Shown here: one piece after another, positions 43,984-55,350 of the stretch | Position numbering within the stretch: position 1 is the first letter of the stretch | How the letters are laid out: every line of letters begins with the position of its first letter | DNA from: Galeruca laticollis | Lineage: Eukaryota > Arthropoda > Insecta > Coleoptera > Chrysomelidae | DNA: 64,000 nt | Assembly (NCBI GenBank): GCA_963921935.1 | Contig: OY998176.1 | Location: 49,315,813-49,379,812 of the forward strand | Reading direction: 5' to 3' | The notes under the pieces: generated by a model | What the model was told of the DNA's origin: nothing | Seen by the model: only the letters and a program-made list of their open reading frames with translations | Database searches by the model: none | Made by a program: the position numbers and the translations under genes

Positions 43984-44255
43984 TTTTAGATCACAAAATG
44001 GCCTCATCAACAATCCTAGCTGCTTACAAAACTTTGAGTGTGGTTTCAGAAATAAGTTTTACAGTGAATTTACAGAAAATGTAGTAGGTACACAGCTGGA
44101 TTTGTCATAAGATCAGTTATTAAAAGACTATCTTGCGATGTTTGTTGTAAGGTACTTCGATCATCAGGGCATGAAGATGACACATTTTTCCAATTAATTT
44201 ACAGAAAATCTAGATGCGGCCCATTATATCCGTCTCAAAGTGGAAAAAAACATGT
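43984..44255 (+). pseudogene. P-element/THAP9-like transposase C-terminal fragment
   Basis: One frame reads RSQNGLINNPSCLQNFECGF and FYSEFTENVV; after a 1-nt slip near 44085 the next reads YTAGFVIRSVIKRLSCDVCC, then LIYRKSRCGPLYPS. These are the familiar C-terminal words of P-type transposases (F-x-x-I-R-x-x-G-G...N-P; Y-I-A-G-F/Y-V...C-x-x-C...K-x-x-G-G-L-x-x-P-S). The piece is preceded by TTTTAG, a possible acceptor site. The THAP domain and most of the catalytic core are not seen nearby. Confidence 0.6.
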
Positions 44256-45030
44256 GTAATGATATGGAGAAAAGTTCAGTGCTGCATAAAACTAACAGGC
44301 AAACTTCCCCAAAAAGATATTTTAATCAGTATATTAATGAAATAGAATGCAATCTTGTAAATGACAATATTTCTCCATCATTATCAGAACAAAGAACAAA
44401 ATTGGATAAAATCAATGAAAACCCTACCTATACAAACTATGGTATTTTCTCATTTCAAATAAATATATTAGAATTAATTAAGTTGATATTGTTACATATT
44501 CAGTAATTGGCTTTGAAATATCAATATATATATATTTAATCAATGCTAGTTTTAATGTTTATTATTCCAATCCCTACTACACAGTTGTTGATGAAATGTA
44601 AGGAAATGAGAATATGAACATATGACAATGTAATTTATTTAGCTGAATCGTCTGAAACATTGTATTATATATCCAGTAGATAGCAAGCACCTCCACTGTC
44701 AAACTTAATTATTCAGAGCTATTCTGAAATCCATCAACCAAATAAATGATTATTTACTTCACATCCTTAAGAAGTTTCTTCTGATTTTTCTAATTTTATG
44801 TTTAGTAATTGTATTTTCTAATACCACAAGTTGGGCAGCTTCGAAAATACCTTAATATATGATGTTAGAAGTCAAAATTAAAATTTTTAAATATAAATCT
44901 AATATGTACCCTAAACCACAGCTATGGTTTATTTTCTTGATAAAGCGGTTGATTTAGTAAATAAAACCATGCTACTACGCTTCGTTTTAAATTACTGTAT
45001 AAAAAACTATTAGTTTTTTGCAAAACAAAC
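44256..45030. other. No recognised gene
   Basis: Contains an 88-codon frame at 44240-44506 with no known domain; otherwise AT-rich. Confidence 0.4.
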
Positions 45031-45160
45031 AGAAAATTAAGAAATTAACTGTCTCGACCCTTACTTCGTGGAATCTGTTCATGTTAGTGTTTTAAATGAA
45101 ACTCACGGTTTCTAGTTAATTCCACAATACAATAAAAGTTATTGAAAATTCTAAAAAATT

Positions 45161-45194
45161 GACAATTGTTTCGATAAATCAATATCATCGTCAG
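45161..45194 (-). ncRNA. Hammerhead-ribozyme-like core (left arm of palindrome)
   Basis: The minus strand has CTGACGA, TGATA, loop TTGATT, TATC, GAAAC, AATT and GTC in the same order as at 37888-37921. The right arm differs here (CTGAGGA and a longer spacer). Confidence 0.38.
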
Positions 45195-45499
45195 AATGAC
45201 AGAAGTTACATTTTATTTGATGCCTACCTGATGTTTAGTAATTATTTTTGGCTAGACCAAGAAGTGACCTAACTTGTGATTGACTTAATATATGTTTATA
45301 GAAAAAAAAGAAGATGTGATATTACAATTATTGAAGCTTAGATATTATTAGCCGTATGGTGATATCCTGGATATCATTTTTCCAATTAAGATCAGTATAA
45401 CTGTGCAATGATATAGAAAACCAGGAAAACTATATCGGCTGATCTTTACAATTATCACTTAAGAAGACAGTTTATTACTCCCTAGATTTAACTATTCGT

Positions 45500-47334
45500 T
45501 GACAACTTCATATTGTGGGTTTCTTAAATGTCTTCTAATTTCCAATTCTCAAGGAAATCCAGTTCTTGTTTCTTTTCACAAATATGCAGCATTTCTAGTT
45601 TTGTGTTACGTGTCAATGAATGATTGGTGTCAAGTAGATGTTTTGCGTAGTGGGATTTATCTGGTTGTTTTAACTTGTATGCTCGTAAGTGTTCACTGTA
45701 TCGGATTTCAAAATTCCTAAGGGCCTGACCCAAATAGACAGCATTACATTCTGGACATTTGAGTTTATATATACCTGACTTCTTTAATAGTGGTATTTTT
45801 GTTTTTACATTTAACAATTTTGTACTAACGTTACCTTCTGTTTTAAAATAAAGTGTTGTATTCGTTGTTGGAGATATTATTTTTGAAATGTTAATAGAAA
45901 TATTTCCTGCATATGTGATGGTTTTATAATTTTTTATTTCATCAGCTTGTTTAGGAAATATTAGTTGTAATGCCACTTTTCCTCTTTTTTACTAATTAGC
46001 TTATTTATCATATCTAATGGATAACCGTTGGATGTGGCTATTTGTCTAATTGTATCAATCTCTCTATCAAAATTACATTTGTTCATAGGAACCGAAAAAG
46101 CTCTATGTATCATTGAATTATATGCCGCTAGTCTGTGTGACATAGGATGATTGGAATTGAATGGAATTGTCACATCAGTATGTGTTGGTTTTCGGTAAAT
46201 TGAATAATCAAGTACATTATTAACTCTTTGAATTTTTAAATCAAGAAAATTGATTGAGCTATTTTCTTCAATTTCTAATGTAAATTCAATTTTTGGGTGT
46301 AAATTATTGACGTGGTTGAAAAATATATCTAATTGTCGTTCACTACCCATAAAACAACCTAATATGTCATCTACATATCTATACCAAAATAAAATATTTT
46401 TCGAAATATTACTTTCAAAGATCCTCCTTTCTAAATTGTCCATAAAAATGTTTGCTAAAATAGGTGATATAGGGCTTCCCATTGGTAAACTTTCATTTTG
46501 AATATATATCTTATTGTCAAAAGTGAAATAATTCTGATTAATGCATACATCAAATAAATTAAGTATATCTGATATTATTCCTGGATTAATATTTTTATCT
46601 TCTAGTAATTTTCTTACAAGTATTAGACATTCTTTAGGAGGAATTTTAGTGAACATATTAGTTACATCGAACGATATGAGTTTATAGTTATCTTGCAAGT
46701 GGATTGCTTTCAACTTTTTGATTAGTTCTATCGAATTTCTAATTGAGTAACCAGATTCATATCCGTAACTATTGAGTATATTGTTGAGCCTCTTTGCCAA
46801 TATATTATTAGGCGCATTAGCATAGGAAACTACAGGTCTAATTGGTTTCGTTATTTTATATAATTTAACGGTTCCATATAATTGTGGACAATGAGGATTC
46901 TTATGTATGATAGACCTCTTTTCGTAATCATTTAAAAGATAATTTGAATTATTAACAATATTCCTTACATTATTAGAAAACTTCTTTGTTGGATCTGCCC
47001 TAAGAATTTTTACATCGCTAGATTCTTAAGTTATATATTTTGGAATTGTAATTCTCAGTCGCAAAATGACAGTTGTGTTCCCCTTATCAGATTTTGTAAC
47101 TGTTAGGTTATTATCGTCTATCTTCTTTTTTATTGCATTTAAAACTGTAATGTCATTTTTTGTTTGACGTTCAACTTTTGAAGGTTCAATATTTTTGATT
47201 AAATTGGCAATTTTTAATTTCTCATAAAGAAAATTATTTGAATTAGATTTTAAAGCTATTTCTGACTCTGTAGCTATAATTTGTTTAATATTATTCGTAA
47301 ATTTTGGTGGTATGCTGTACTTTAAACCTTGCAA
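45500..47334 (-). pseudogene. PLE RT and GIY-YIG nuclease, left copy
   Basis: Read leftwards: KGLKYSIPPKFTNNIKQII, then LTVTKSDKGNTTVILRLRIT, a TAA at 47026-47028, then the same frame onward through LYGTVKLYKITKPIRPVVSY, LISFDVTNMFTKIPPKECL, LPMGSPISPILANIFM and the catalytic YRYVDDILGC to KLISKKEEKWHYN at 45961. A shift near 45975 leads to the nuclease: SGIYKLKCPECNAVYLGQAL, FEIRYSEHLRAYKL. A 1-nt loss near 45550 spoils the last residues. The RT is telomerase-related; the GIY-YIG domain nicks DNA for priming. Two or three point lesions are all that separate this copy from a full frame; its own 5' end is truncated at 47334. Confidence 0.88.
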
Positions 47335-48584
47335 GATAACTATAAACTCATATCGTTCGATGTAACTAATATGTTCACTAAAATTCCTCCTAAAGAATGT
47401 CTAATACTTGTAAGAAAATTACTAGAAGATAAAAATATTAATCCAGGAATAATATCAGATATACTTAATTTTTTTGATGTATGTATTAACCAGAATTATT
47501 TCACTTTTTACAATAAGATATATATTCGAAATGAAGGTTTACCAATGGGAAGCCCTATATCACCTATTTTAGCAAACATTTTTATGGACAATTTAGAAAG
47601 AAGGATCTTTGAAAATAATATTTCGAAAAATATTTTATTTTGATATAGATATGTAGATGACATATTAGCTTGTTTTATGGGCAGTGAACGACAATTAGAT
47701 GTATTTTTCAACCACATCAATAATTTACACCCAAAAATTAAATTTACATTAGAAATTGAAGAAAATATCTCAATCAATTTCCTTGATTTAAAAATTCAAA
47801 GAGTTAATAATGTACTTGATTATTCAATTTACCGAAAACCAACACAGACTGATGTGATAATTCCATTCAATTCCAATCACCCTTTGTCACACAGACTAGC
47901 GGCATATAATTCAATGATGCATAGAGCTTTTTCAGTTCCTATGAACAAATGTAATTTTGATAGAGAGATTAATACAATTAGACAAATAGCCACATCCAAC
48001 GGTTATCCATTAGATATGATAAATAAGCTAATTAGTAAAAAAAAGGAAAAAGTGGCATTACAACTAATATTTCCTAAACAAGCTGATGAAATAAAAACTT
48101 ATAAAACCATCACATATGCAGGAAATATTTCTAATAATATTTCAAAAATAATATCTTCAGCAACGAATACAACAATTTCTTTTAAAACAGAAAGTAACGT
48201 TAGTACAAAATTGTTAAATGTAAAAACAAAAATAACACTAACTTAAAAAAGTCAGGTATATATAAACTCAAATGTCCAGAATGTAATGCTGTCTATTTGG
48301 GTCAGACTCTTAGGAATTTTGAAATCCGATACAGTGAACACTTACGAGCATACAGGTTAAAACAACCAGATAAATCCCACTACGCAAAACATCTACTTGA
48401 CACCAATCATTCATTGACACCTAACACCAAACTAGAAGTGCTGCATATTTGTGAAAAGAAACAAGAACTGGATTTCCTTGAAGAATTGGAAATTAGAAGA
48501 CATTTAAGAAACCCACAATATGAAGTTGTCAACGAAGAGTTAAATCTAGGTAGTTATCCACTGATAAACTGTCTTCTTAAGTGA
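47329..48584 (+). pseudogene. PLE RT and GIY-YIG nuclease, right copy, 5'-truncated
   Basis: It begins in mid-RT at LQDNYKLISFDVTNMF and runs nearly identical to the left copy: LPMGSPISPILANIFM, then a Trp-to-stop change (TGA 47641-47643) directly before YRYVDDILAC, the post-catalytic part, and a slip near 48235 before the nuclease SGIYKLKCPECNAVYLGQTL. Unlike the left copy it keeps the join KLISKKKEKVALQLIF and the full C-terminus (RNPQYEVVNEELNLGSYPLI, stop at 48584). Its damage differs from that of the left copy, so the lesions arose independently or before the two were joined. Confidence 0.88.
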
Positions 48585-48976
48585 TAATTGTAAAGATCAG
48601 CAGATATAGTTTTCCTGGTTTTCTATATCATTGCACAATTATACTGATCTTAATTGGAAAAATAATATCCAGGATATCACCATAGGGCTAATAATATCTA
48701 AGCTTCAATAATTGTAATATCACATCTTCTTCTTTTTTCTATAAACATATATTAAGTCAATCACAAGTTAGGTCACTTCTTGGTCTAGCCAAAAATAACT
48801 ACTAAACATCAGGTAGGCATCAAATAAAATGTAACTTCTGTCATTCTGAGGATTTATCTGATTGATTTATCGAAACAATTGTCAATTTTTTAGAATTTTC
48901 AATAACTTTTATTATATTGTGGAATTAACTAGAAACCGTGAGTTTCATTTAAAACACTAATAGAAAATTAAGAAAT

Positions 48977-50782
48977 AATTCAATCAACGGTTTCAATGTG
49001 TTTACTTATTCATGTTGGCAGCTTAGTATTTTTTGGTAAATTCAAGGTAGCCAACCTAAATAGTCACGCGATAGCGACTTTCATACCACAGTCATTGTAA
49101 AAACTTTTTATAAGGGCTGGCAATACATTTTGTTTTCCTATATCCATGACGATAGCTAAAAAAAATCGTATTATACGGAAATATTGGAATTACAAGATGT
49201 AAAATATTTAGGTACGTTGGGAAAAATTTAGTACGGTTTTAGGGCAGTCTACTGACGTCTTTCCCACTTTTCAAGACGTTAGTAAGTACTACTTGGTGTC
49301 GGAAACTGAGACTAACATAGTAAAGAATTTTAAAATTAATTATAAATTGAAGGAAGAGCTTGAAAAATAATTTCGACTATTGCAAAAATTCCAAAAAATA
49401 CACTTAATCGGTTTAGCTGAATTTTTTGCAAGTATCACGTATTAATTTATAAATAAAAAAAGTATTGCGGTGTGCGGGGGGTAGTGATCAAGTGAGTAAT
49501 AAACACTTTATAAAAAAAACAATACCCTTCTTTACAAAGCATAATACGCAGTTGCAAGTTGGTTTCTCATTTGCCACGGGTAAATAATTGAAATATCGTT
49601 TTTTAGCCTAGTTCAGCAATTGTCTCTTACAGTTGAAAAAAATCTGGCAATCCTAGTAAACATACATGTAGTGCAGCGCATACATTTTTTATAATTGCTG
49701 CACGGCTTCTCGTCTTCTTTTACTGAAATAAAAATCTCTGCTTAAAATCCGTAGTAAAATCAACTTTAACTCAATATCATGTAAATATTATTCAAATGCA
49801 AACTAAGTTTAGACTGGACAAGTAGAAGACATTTAATATATAGAGGGTATAACTGTTACTGCATATGATAGTGGAGATAACACAATGTAATTCTAAGTCT
49901 AGGTTTTGAGAAGGCTAAATCGTTGGATCAGAAGTAAGTGAATACTAAAACTAAACAGAATGCGAATGGGGGAAATGCGTCTGAAGCAGTTAACACATAT
50001 CGGCTGCGGAATACTGAAGTAGTCAAAAGCCGATTTGACAAATAATCAAAAGTATTATGATGATATGAATAAACATCTCTCTAATTACACCAAGACAAGG
50101 AAAATGAAGGTTCTACATTGCCAAAAAAAATAGGAAATCTATCAGTGAACCAAAAAAAGTGTATATTACCTACTCATCAAAATTTATTGTTTCTCTTCCA
50201 TGTACACCCTTACCGTCATAATACGCTTAAGCTAACAAATAATCCAGAATTCAAAACATTTTTAAGCGCATCTCCAGCAGTTGACGCGAATCCAGAATTT
50301 ACAGAAGACGGATGCCTCGAAGCGGCAATTTAAGTTAAGTACAGAGAATGAGATTTTAGCCATCACTGTAATATAATCTTGTCACATGGTCATCTTTCAA
50401 TGATTTCAGGGAGCTTTAGGCGATTGTATTTAAAAAAATTAGGTTTTACACTCAAGCAGTCGTTAAAAAAATTGTTCTCCTCATTCTCTCAAACTCTGAT
50501 AATAATCTGGATATATGGTTAGATTTCAACGCGCAATTCAAGACGGTTCATTAATCACTATATACACTATAGACGATATCAACATGCCCTGAAATGCTCC
50601 ACGTCGATATAGAAACGTAAAATGAATGGAGTATAGGTTCAGTAATTAACTCCAACTACAGAAAATTTATTTCTAAATACCCAAATATTGTTTTGGACAA
50701 GTGTATAAGGTGTCCTTCCATTAAAACACTTACTTAGTTGCACTAGCACAATTAAGTAATTTTCTACATCAGAAATTTAGTC
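48977..50782. other. No gene seen
   Basis: AT-rich; a 71-codon frame at 50118-50333 has no known domain. Confidence 0.45.
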
Positions 50783-50794
50783 ATAAATATGACT

Positions 50795-51026
50795 TTGACT
50801 GTCTCGACCCTTACTTCGTGGAATCTCATATTTGTGTTTTTAAATGAAACTCAAGGTCTCTAGTTAATTCCACAATATAATACAAGTTATTGAAAATTTT
50901 AAAAAATTGACAATTGTTTCGATGATATTGATTTATCGAAACAATTGTCAATTTTTCAGAATTTTCAATAACTTGTATTATATTGTGGAATTAACTAGAG
51001 ACCTTGAGTTTCATTTAAAAACACAA
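50795..51026. mobile_element. Miniature palindromic PLE end (232 bp) with 12-bp target duplication
   Basis: A minus-oriented PLE terminal unit (50795-50923) and a plus-oriented one (50924-51026) face away from a centre whose arms GACAATTGTTTCGAT (50909-50923) and ATCGAAACAATTGTC (50935-50949) are perfect over 15 bp. ATAAATATGACT flanks the pair (50783-50794 and 51027-51038). The left arm has the full tail ending in GGGTCGAGACAG (reverse strand); the right arm stops about 37 nt short, as in the large palindrome. There is no coding sequence, so PLE proteins must have acted in trans. Confidence 0.85.
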
Positions 51027-51337
51027 ATAAATATGACTGTTCAACAGTTACAGCCACTTGCACCGAATTATTTGTAAGGGTCCATTAACGAAAAGACCTT
51101 TAAATTCCAAGGAACCATTAATTTTAAATCATTTGCGCAGACTCATTTTATCGGAGCTTTAATTATTGGCTCTTTATTTACATGACAATACGGCAACGTC
51201 GCACGTATCTAGGGATTTATTGCATTTTTCGGTGGCAACAAGTCGTTTATAACCTATGTTTTTATTTACAAAAGCGAAAGTTTTCATTTTTAGTATTTTT
51301 GAAATATGTTTTGGAAGTTGTTAGTTATTCTGCGATG

Positions 51338-51790
51338 AACATTACCGAAGAGAAAAAACGAAAAGAGGGCTGAATTTCAGTCCAAGAGAGATGTCGCGTC
51401 TTTTTGATATTGCAATAAAATATAAAAATATATTTTAAAAAGCCAAAAAACAAATGCAGTCGCGAACTCTGCTAAAAACGAGGTATGGGAGAAAACAACC
51501 CACAAATACAATGCTACTTCATCTGACCCCAAAATAAGTCAATAGATCAGTTAAAACGACGGTACGACACCAAGAAACAAAATCTAAGAAGAAAAAGGCC
51601 CAAATAAGACTTTAAAAACAGGTGGGGCTTACCACGACAAGGTAGCGAGATTGATGAGTTCAACCATTTAGTCCTGGCTACAATGTCCTTACTATAACAA
51701 GGACATTCAAAGGAGTTGGACTGGGATGATTCCTGCCCAGTTCCAGTGGAGACAGACAATATAGGTGAATTTGTTTTTGAAACTTCAATA
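51338..51790 (+). pseudogene. zeste/Myb-SANT-like DNA-binding domain, decayed 5' exon(s)
   Basis: Starting at ATG 51338 (MNITEEKKR), pieces in different frames give NFSPREMSRLFDIAIKYKNI, KTNAVANSAKNEVWEKTTHK, DQLKRRYDTKKQNLRRK and a TGGG-like region (LKTGG). This is the order of the zeste-type Myb/SANT-like domain found in many insect proteins. At least four frame changes or stops are needed, three at short A runs or near them, so this part is either a pseudogene or badly sequenced. It continues with a Glu/Asp-rich stretch to a possible donor near 51790. Confidence 0.6.
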
Positions 51791-51934
51791 AGTATTTTTT
51801 ATGCAGTAAGGTTGGAGATCTCTATGGGATTTTTACATTAGGTAGATTAGGAGGGGTTTATCCAGTAAAGTAAAATTGACTGGAATTAATTTAGTGCTTT
51901 GAGGCAATTTTCTAATTAGATTTAAATCTTTCAG

Positions 51935-52640
51935 TTTCATAATTTTGACAAGGAGTCAGGGGCAAAAAGTGAGTCAATGTCTGTCCTCAACAAAGAAGAA
52001 CACCTCCCTTCATGTTCCGAACTAAAAGAAGCGGCTCCATCGGTAAGTAAAGAAAAAAATTTAGTTTACTAGATCAGGGACAGTTGTGTCGTTTTATTAA
52101 TTTGTAGTCTCCTGTTTATTATGAATCATTTCTGATCTATTATCTAAAAAGATATTTTTGTGAATAATTTATTTTTATACTTCAGGAAAAGCAAACATGG
52201 AAAACATACACCACAGGCGACTTCAAAAGACCTCTACATCCCATCTTGGTATGGCCTGCTATGGGAGAAGCTTTTGAAGAACCTGAGACATCCACTCCGA
52301 ATGATAGAAGTCAGATAAGAGAGCAGCCAAATAAACAGGTCAAAAGAGTAAGTTTTTTAATAACTATATAGGTATAAGCAATTTTCTTCTGCATTATTAT
52401 AAAGTACATTATATAATATTTAATATAATGAATCTCTTGTAGGGTCATGATCGAAGACCAACGGCCGCATTAGTGAAAAGCATGGCATCAAGTGTGTTGG
52501 CAGAAAAATATGAGATTCTAGCCGATCAACAAATTATTATTGCCAGACACATAGTAAAAAAATTGGAAAGAGAAGCATTACTTGCAGATGATGTAGATAA
52601 AACCAAAAAAACAGCTTTCGCTAACCTAGTTGTTTCTTAA
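51935..52640 (+). CDS. Last three exons of the zeste/Myb-SANT-like gene
   Basis: Exons 51935-52042, 52186-52347 and 52443-52640 join in one open frame with consensus splice sites: acceptor TTTCAG, donor GTAAGT, acceptor ACTTCAG, donor GTAAGT, acceptor CTTGTAG; introns are 143 and 95 bp. The joined piece encodes 155 residues and ends TAA at 52638-52640, followed by AATAAA near 52712. It contains MSVLNKEEHLPSCSELKEAA, TGDFKRPLHPILVWPAMGEA and a helical C-terminus (ALVKSMASSVLAEKYEILAD, HIVKKLEREALLADD) of the kind found after Myb/SANT-like domains. No known catalytic domain. The preserved splice sites and frame contrast with the decayed 5' exon. Confidence 0.65.
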
Positions 52641-54500
52641 GGATTCTTTCTGCAAGTGTTTTTTAGATCATATTTATTTTATTGATCTATCAAGAACCAA
52701 AGTTATTTTTAAAGAAATAAAAGTAATTAAAACCTGCTTGAAAATGCAGCTGCTTTAGTGTTTCACAATGCTAGAGATATAATATGTATTTCCAAACTAA
52801 TAGAATTCAAAGTGGACTAAAATATCTGATTATTTCATTCTGCACAACATTATTGTTACGATCTTGGCGATCTTGGGCATCCATTTCAGTTTGTTAGGTT
52901 TCCATGAACTAATTTAATTCTGCCTTATTTTTAAATTTTTAAATGACGATAATAATTTACTTGTCATATGAAACCAGCAGTGGAAAATGTTTCAACATAA
53001 CGTAGAGAATCTCGTTTGCATGTGGATTATAAGAATAACACAAATGCAGTGTTGATGTTTTATATTAGCTGACGCTTCTTTTGCTAATAATAAATAAATA
53101 TGTATTTGCAAGTGCACCTTTATGACTTTGACTTATATTTACCTATAAGAATTGATCCTGGAAACTGACCTCACCTAATGGCCGAGTTTGCAAAAATTGT
53201 GGCATCATGCACTGTTCCTAACGTTTGTTCTATTGAGATGATCGTGACGCATATGTCATCGATACAGCGCGTGCAAAAGCGTTTGTAACAACCAACCCCT
53301 GTCACAACCAACCTAGGTGTCCCCTACTCAACAAAAATGTTTTACAGTAATTTATGTTGCTCTCATCAAACTATTTCTACAAAATAATATTCTTGTTTCC
53401 GTAATAGACCTCGACTATCTTCTTGCACTATTCTTGATGTTTCTTAAATTGTTCTCGTTATAATTTCTTGTCATTTCAATCCCAAAAATTTATTGCTTTT
53501 ATTATTTACCAATTCCAAACATTTTCAGTTGAAAACATTACACTATATTTTTGAATTATAGGGTGATGTAGTATTCAAAATAATAAGAAACTTGCAACTA
53601 TCTCATTTCTTTTTTTAGAATTCCGAGAATCCATAAAATGTATTTGTTTTCATCCACCTGTACTTTAAGTAGAGAGCGCTCCCAGAGGTGTCATTATAAG
53701 ATTTACGTTTCACCTAATCCCGTTCGTGTTTGTAAACGGCCCTTTTGTTAACCTAAAACTTTTAAGAATATCTTCCTTTTTTCTGTAAAGCGTTCCGTCA
53801 TGGATACTGATTTCAAGATGTTATCGTGAGGAATAGGACATTTCTGGAGTAAATCGCCGTAATGGTCACTTTGCAAGTGCTTTTACACGTGTATTTCACG
53901 ACTCACCGGGTATTATAATCTTGATAGTAGCATACTATCGTCAGGAATTAAATACCTGAGTAAAGTATTTTATAGGTTATTTTATTGGTTACAAATGTGC
54001 GGAATGTAAATAACAATAATAAGAAAAAATGAATTCGCGTAGGTGTGCGTCAAAAAGTAATTGTTGCTATTAAGTACAGTCGCAAGTTAGCTGTCGTTTT
54101 GATCAGTTTCCTTAAATAGTTATGGTTTTCATTAGTTTATTTACTGTTCAAGTTCTAATGGTTACAGAAATAATGGTATTAGTAGCCACCTTTTTGAGTT
54201 TCGTAGTCTTAAGTTTTATTAGTTAATTAACTTTTGGACTCTAATAATACGTTTACTGAACAGACAAGTTACAATATTAGCGGCAATCGAAAAATAAGGT
54301 ACGACGAAGTATGTCATTTATTTGATAATACACTGCTCAAATTAATTAGTGGAACGCATATTTACGTCTTGATGATTTTATTAATTTTAACATTTAAGAA
54401 ATCTAATACGTATCCCTTAAGATAACCATACCAACTCGAAAAACTACAAGAATTAAAGTGGAAGAAGGAAGAAACGTAAAGTTGTGAGAAAATGTGGTCC
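52641..54500. other. No gene seen
   Basis: AT-rich, short frames only, no recognised repeat. Confidence 0.45.
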
Positions 54501-54504
54501 CTAA

Positions 54505-54945
54505 TAACGTATACGATTTCCACCAGCACGATTTAGTGCTTCACGTCTCCGTGGCATGCTGCGGATATTCTGTTGAGATATATTATTTCATTCCTCGATT
54601 AGAGCTTCTTTTAGTTGTTGAAGGGACTGATGTGGATCTGGCCACTTCCGAACACGTCTGTCCAATACATTCAAAGATGTTCTATGGGATTTGGATCAAG
54701 ACTCAGTGGTGACCAAGCCATGGTTTGAATCCCGTGGTGATAAATGAAGTTAATGGTGATTGCTGTTGCTGCAGAATGTCCTTGCATAAAAAACATAATT
54801 CCGGCCTGTACCATAAGCTGCCGGTATAATATCATCCTCCAGAACGAAATCGATGAAGATGCCGTTTATCGTTTACTCTTCCTGGAGTCACTACAAGATT
54901 TGTTCTTTCATCAAAACTAATTCCAGACCAAAATATTACAGTTAG
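54505..54945 (-). pseudogene. Tc1/mariner (Tc3-like) transposase fragment
   Basis: The minus strand in shifting frames shows VWNSISFDERTNLVVTPGRV-like words (GISFDERTNLVVTPGRVN), FMQGHSAATAITINFI (from the Q-D-N-A-R-P-H block), HGIQTMAWSPLSLDPNPIEH with D-P-N-P-I-E-H in place of D-L-N-P-I-E-H, WDRRVRKWPDP-like and QQLKEALIEE, QQNIRSMPRR. The order is that of DD34E transposases. The second Asp is lost, the DPNPIE block with the last Glu remains. A LINE end abuts it on the right. Confidence 0.72.
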
Positions 54946-55350
54946 ATTAGATTAGACATTAACGGGGTTACAATGCATTGAAACCTAATGTTTCTTTTGC
55001 CCCCCTATCAGAGCTGGTCTCGGTCGCCTTCCAGTTCCAGAGTTTCTAATGAACTAATTAAGAATTCAAGGAGGTTGGATCCTTACTCCTACAAGTTTCT
55101 TGTCCGAAACATTTTTTGCGTTGGCTTACAATGGCGAGACATTCTAGAACTGGGAGATCCGGCATTTCTTCCTCCTCCCCACAGAATCTACACTCATCAA
55201 TTTCTGCTAGACCGATTCTTATTGGGTGCTTCCTAAGGCGGCAGCACCCTGTAAGGATGTCTGTGAAGAGATTTAGTTTATCTTTACCTGTAACCTCTTT
55301 CTTGCCCAATATTATTACCAGGTCACAGAAATTAGGCTGTCTAGATTGAC
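54946..55350 (-). pseudogene. LINE ORF2 C-terminal fragment, R1/LOA-like
   Basis: Minus strand: LNLFTDILTGCCRLRKHPIR, then IGLAEIDECRFCGEEEEMPD, VLECLAIVSQRKKCFGQETC and SKDPTSLNS. This is the TGHC-x-L-x-x-H plus C-x-x-C...H/L...C end of R1/LOA-type LINEs. The 3' end is marked by (GATTA)n at 54945-54957 on the plus strand (reverse TAATC), probably its tail. 5'-truncated near 55350. Confidence 0.78.

Larger units (their letters stand above)
45046..48961. mobile_element. Palindromic Penelope-like element (3.9 kb) with 15-bp target duplication
   Basis: Two copies of one PLE lie head to head: a minus-strand copy (45046 to about 47330) and a 5'-truncated plus-strand copy (about 47331 to 48961). 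They share their 3' UTR and terminal unit, so the ends form long inverted repeats with a 630-bp unpaired centre (about 46700-47327). AGAAAATTAAGAAAT flanks the whole structure directly (45031-45045 and 48962-48976), which shows that the palindrome integrated as one unit. The left arm carries the 38-nt tail (TAACTGTCTCGACCC...); the right arm stops just before it. Inverted or partial tandem arrangement of PLE copies is known in the family. Confidence 0.88.

Noticed and set aside
44240..44506. 88-codon frame after the P-element-like fragment
   Set aside because: No similarity to the transposase end; frame differs and no domain is seen.
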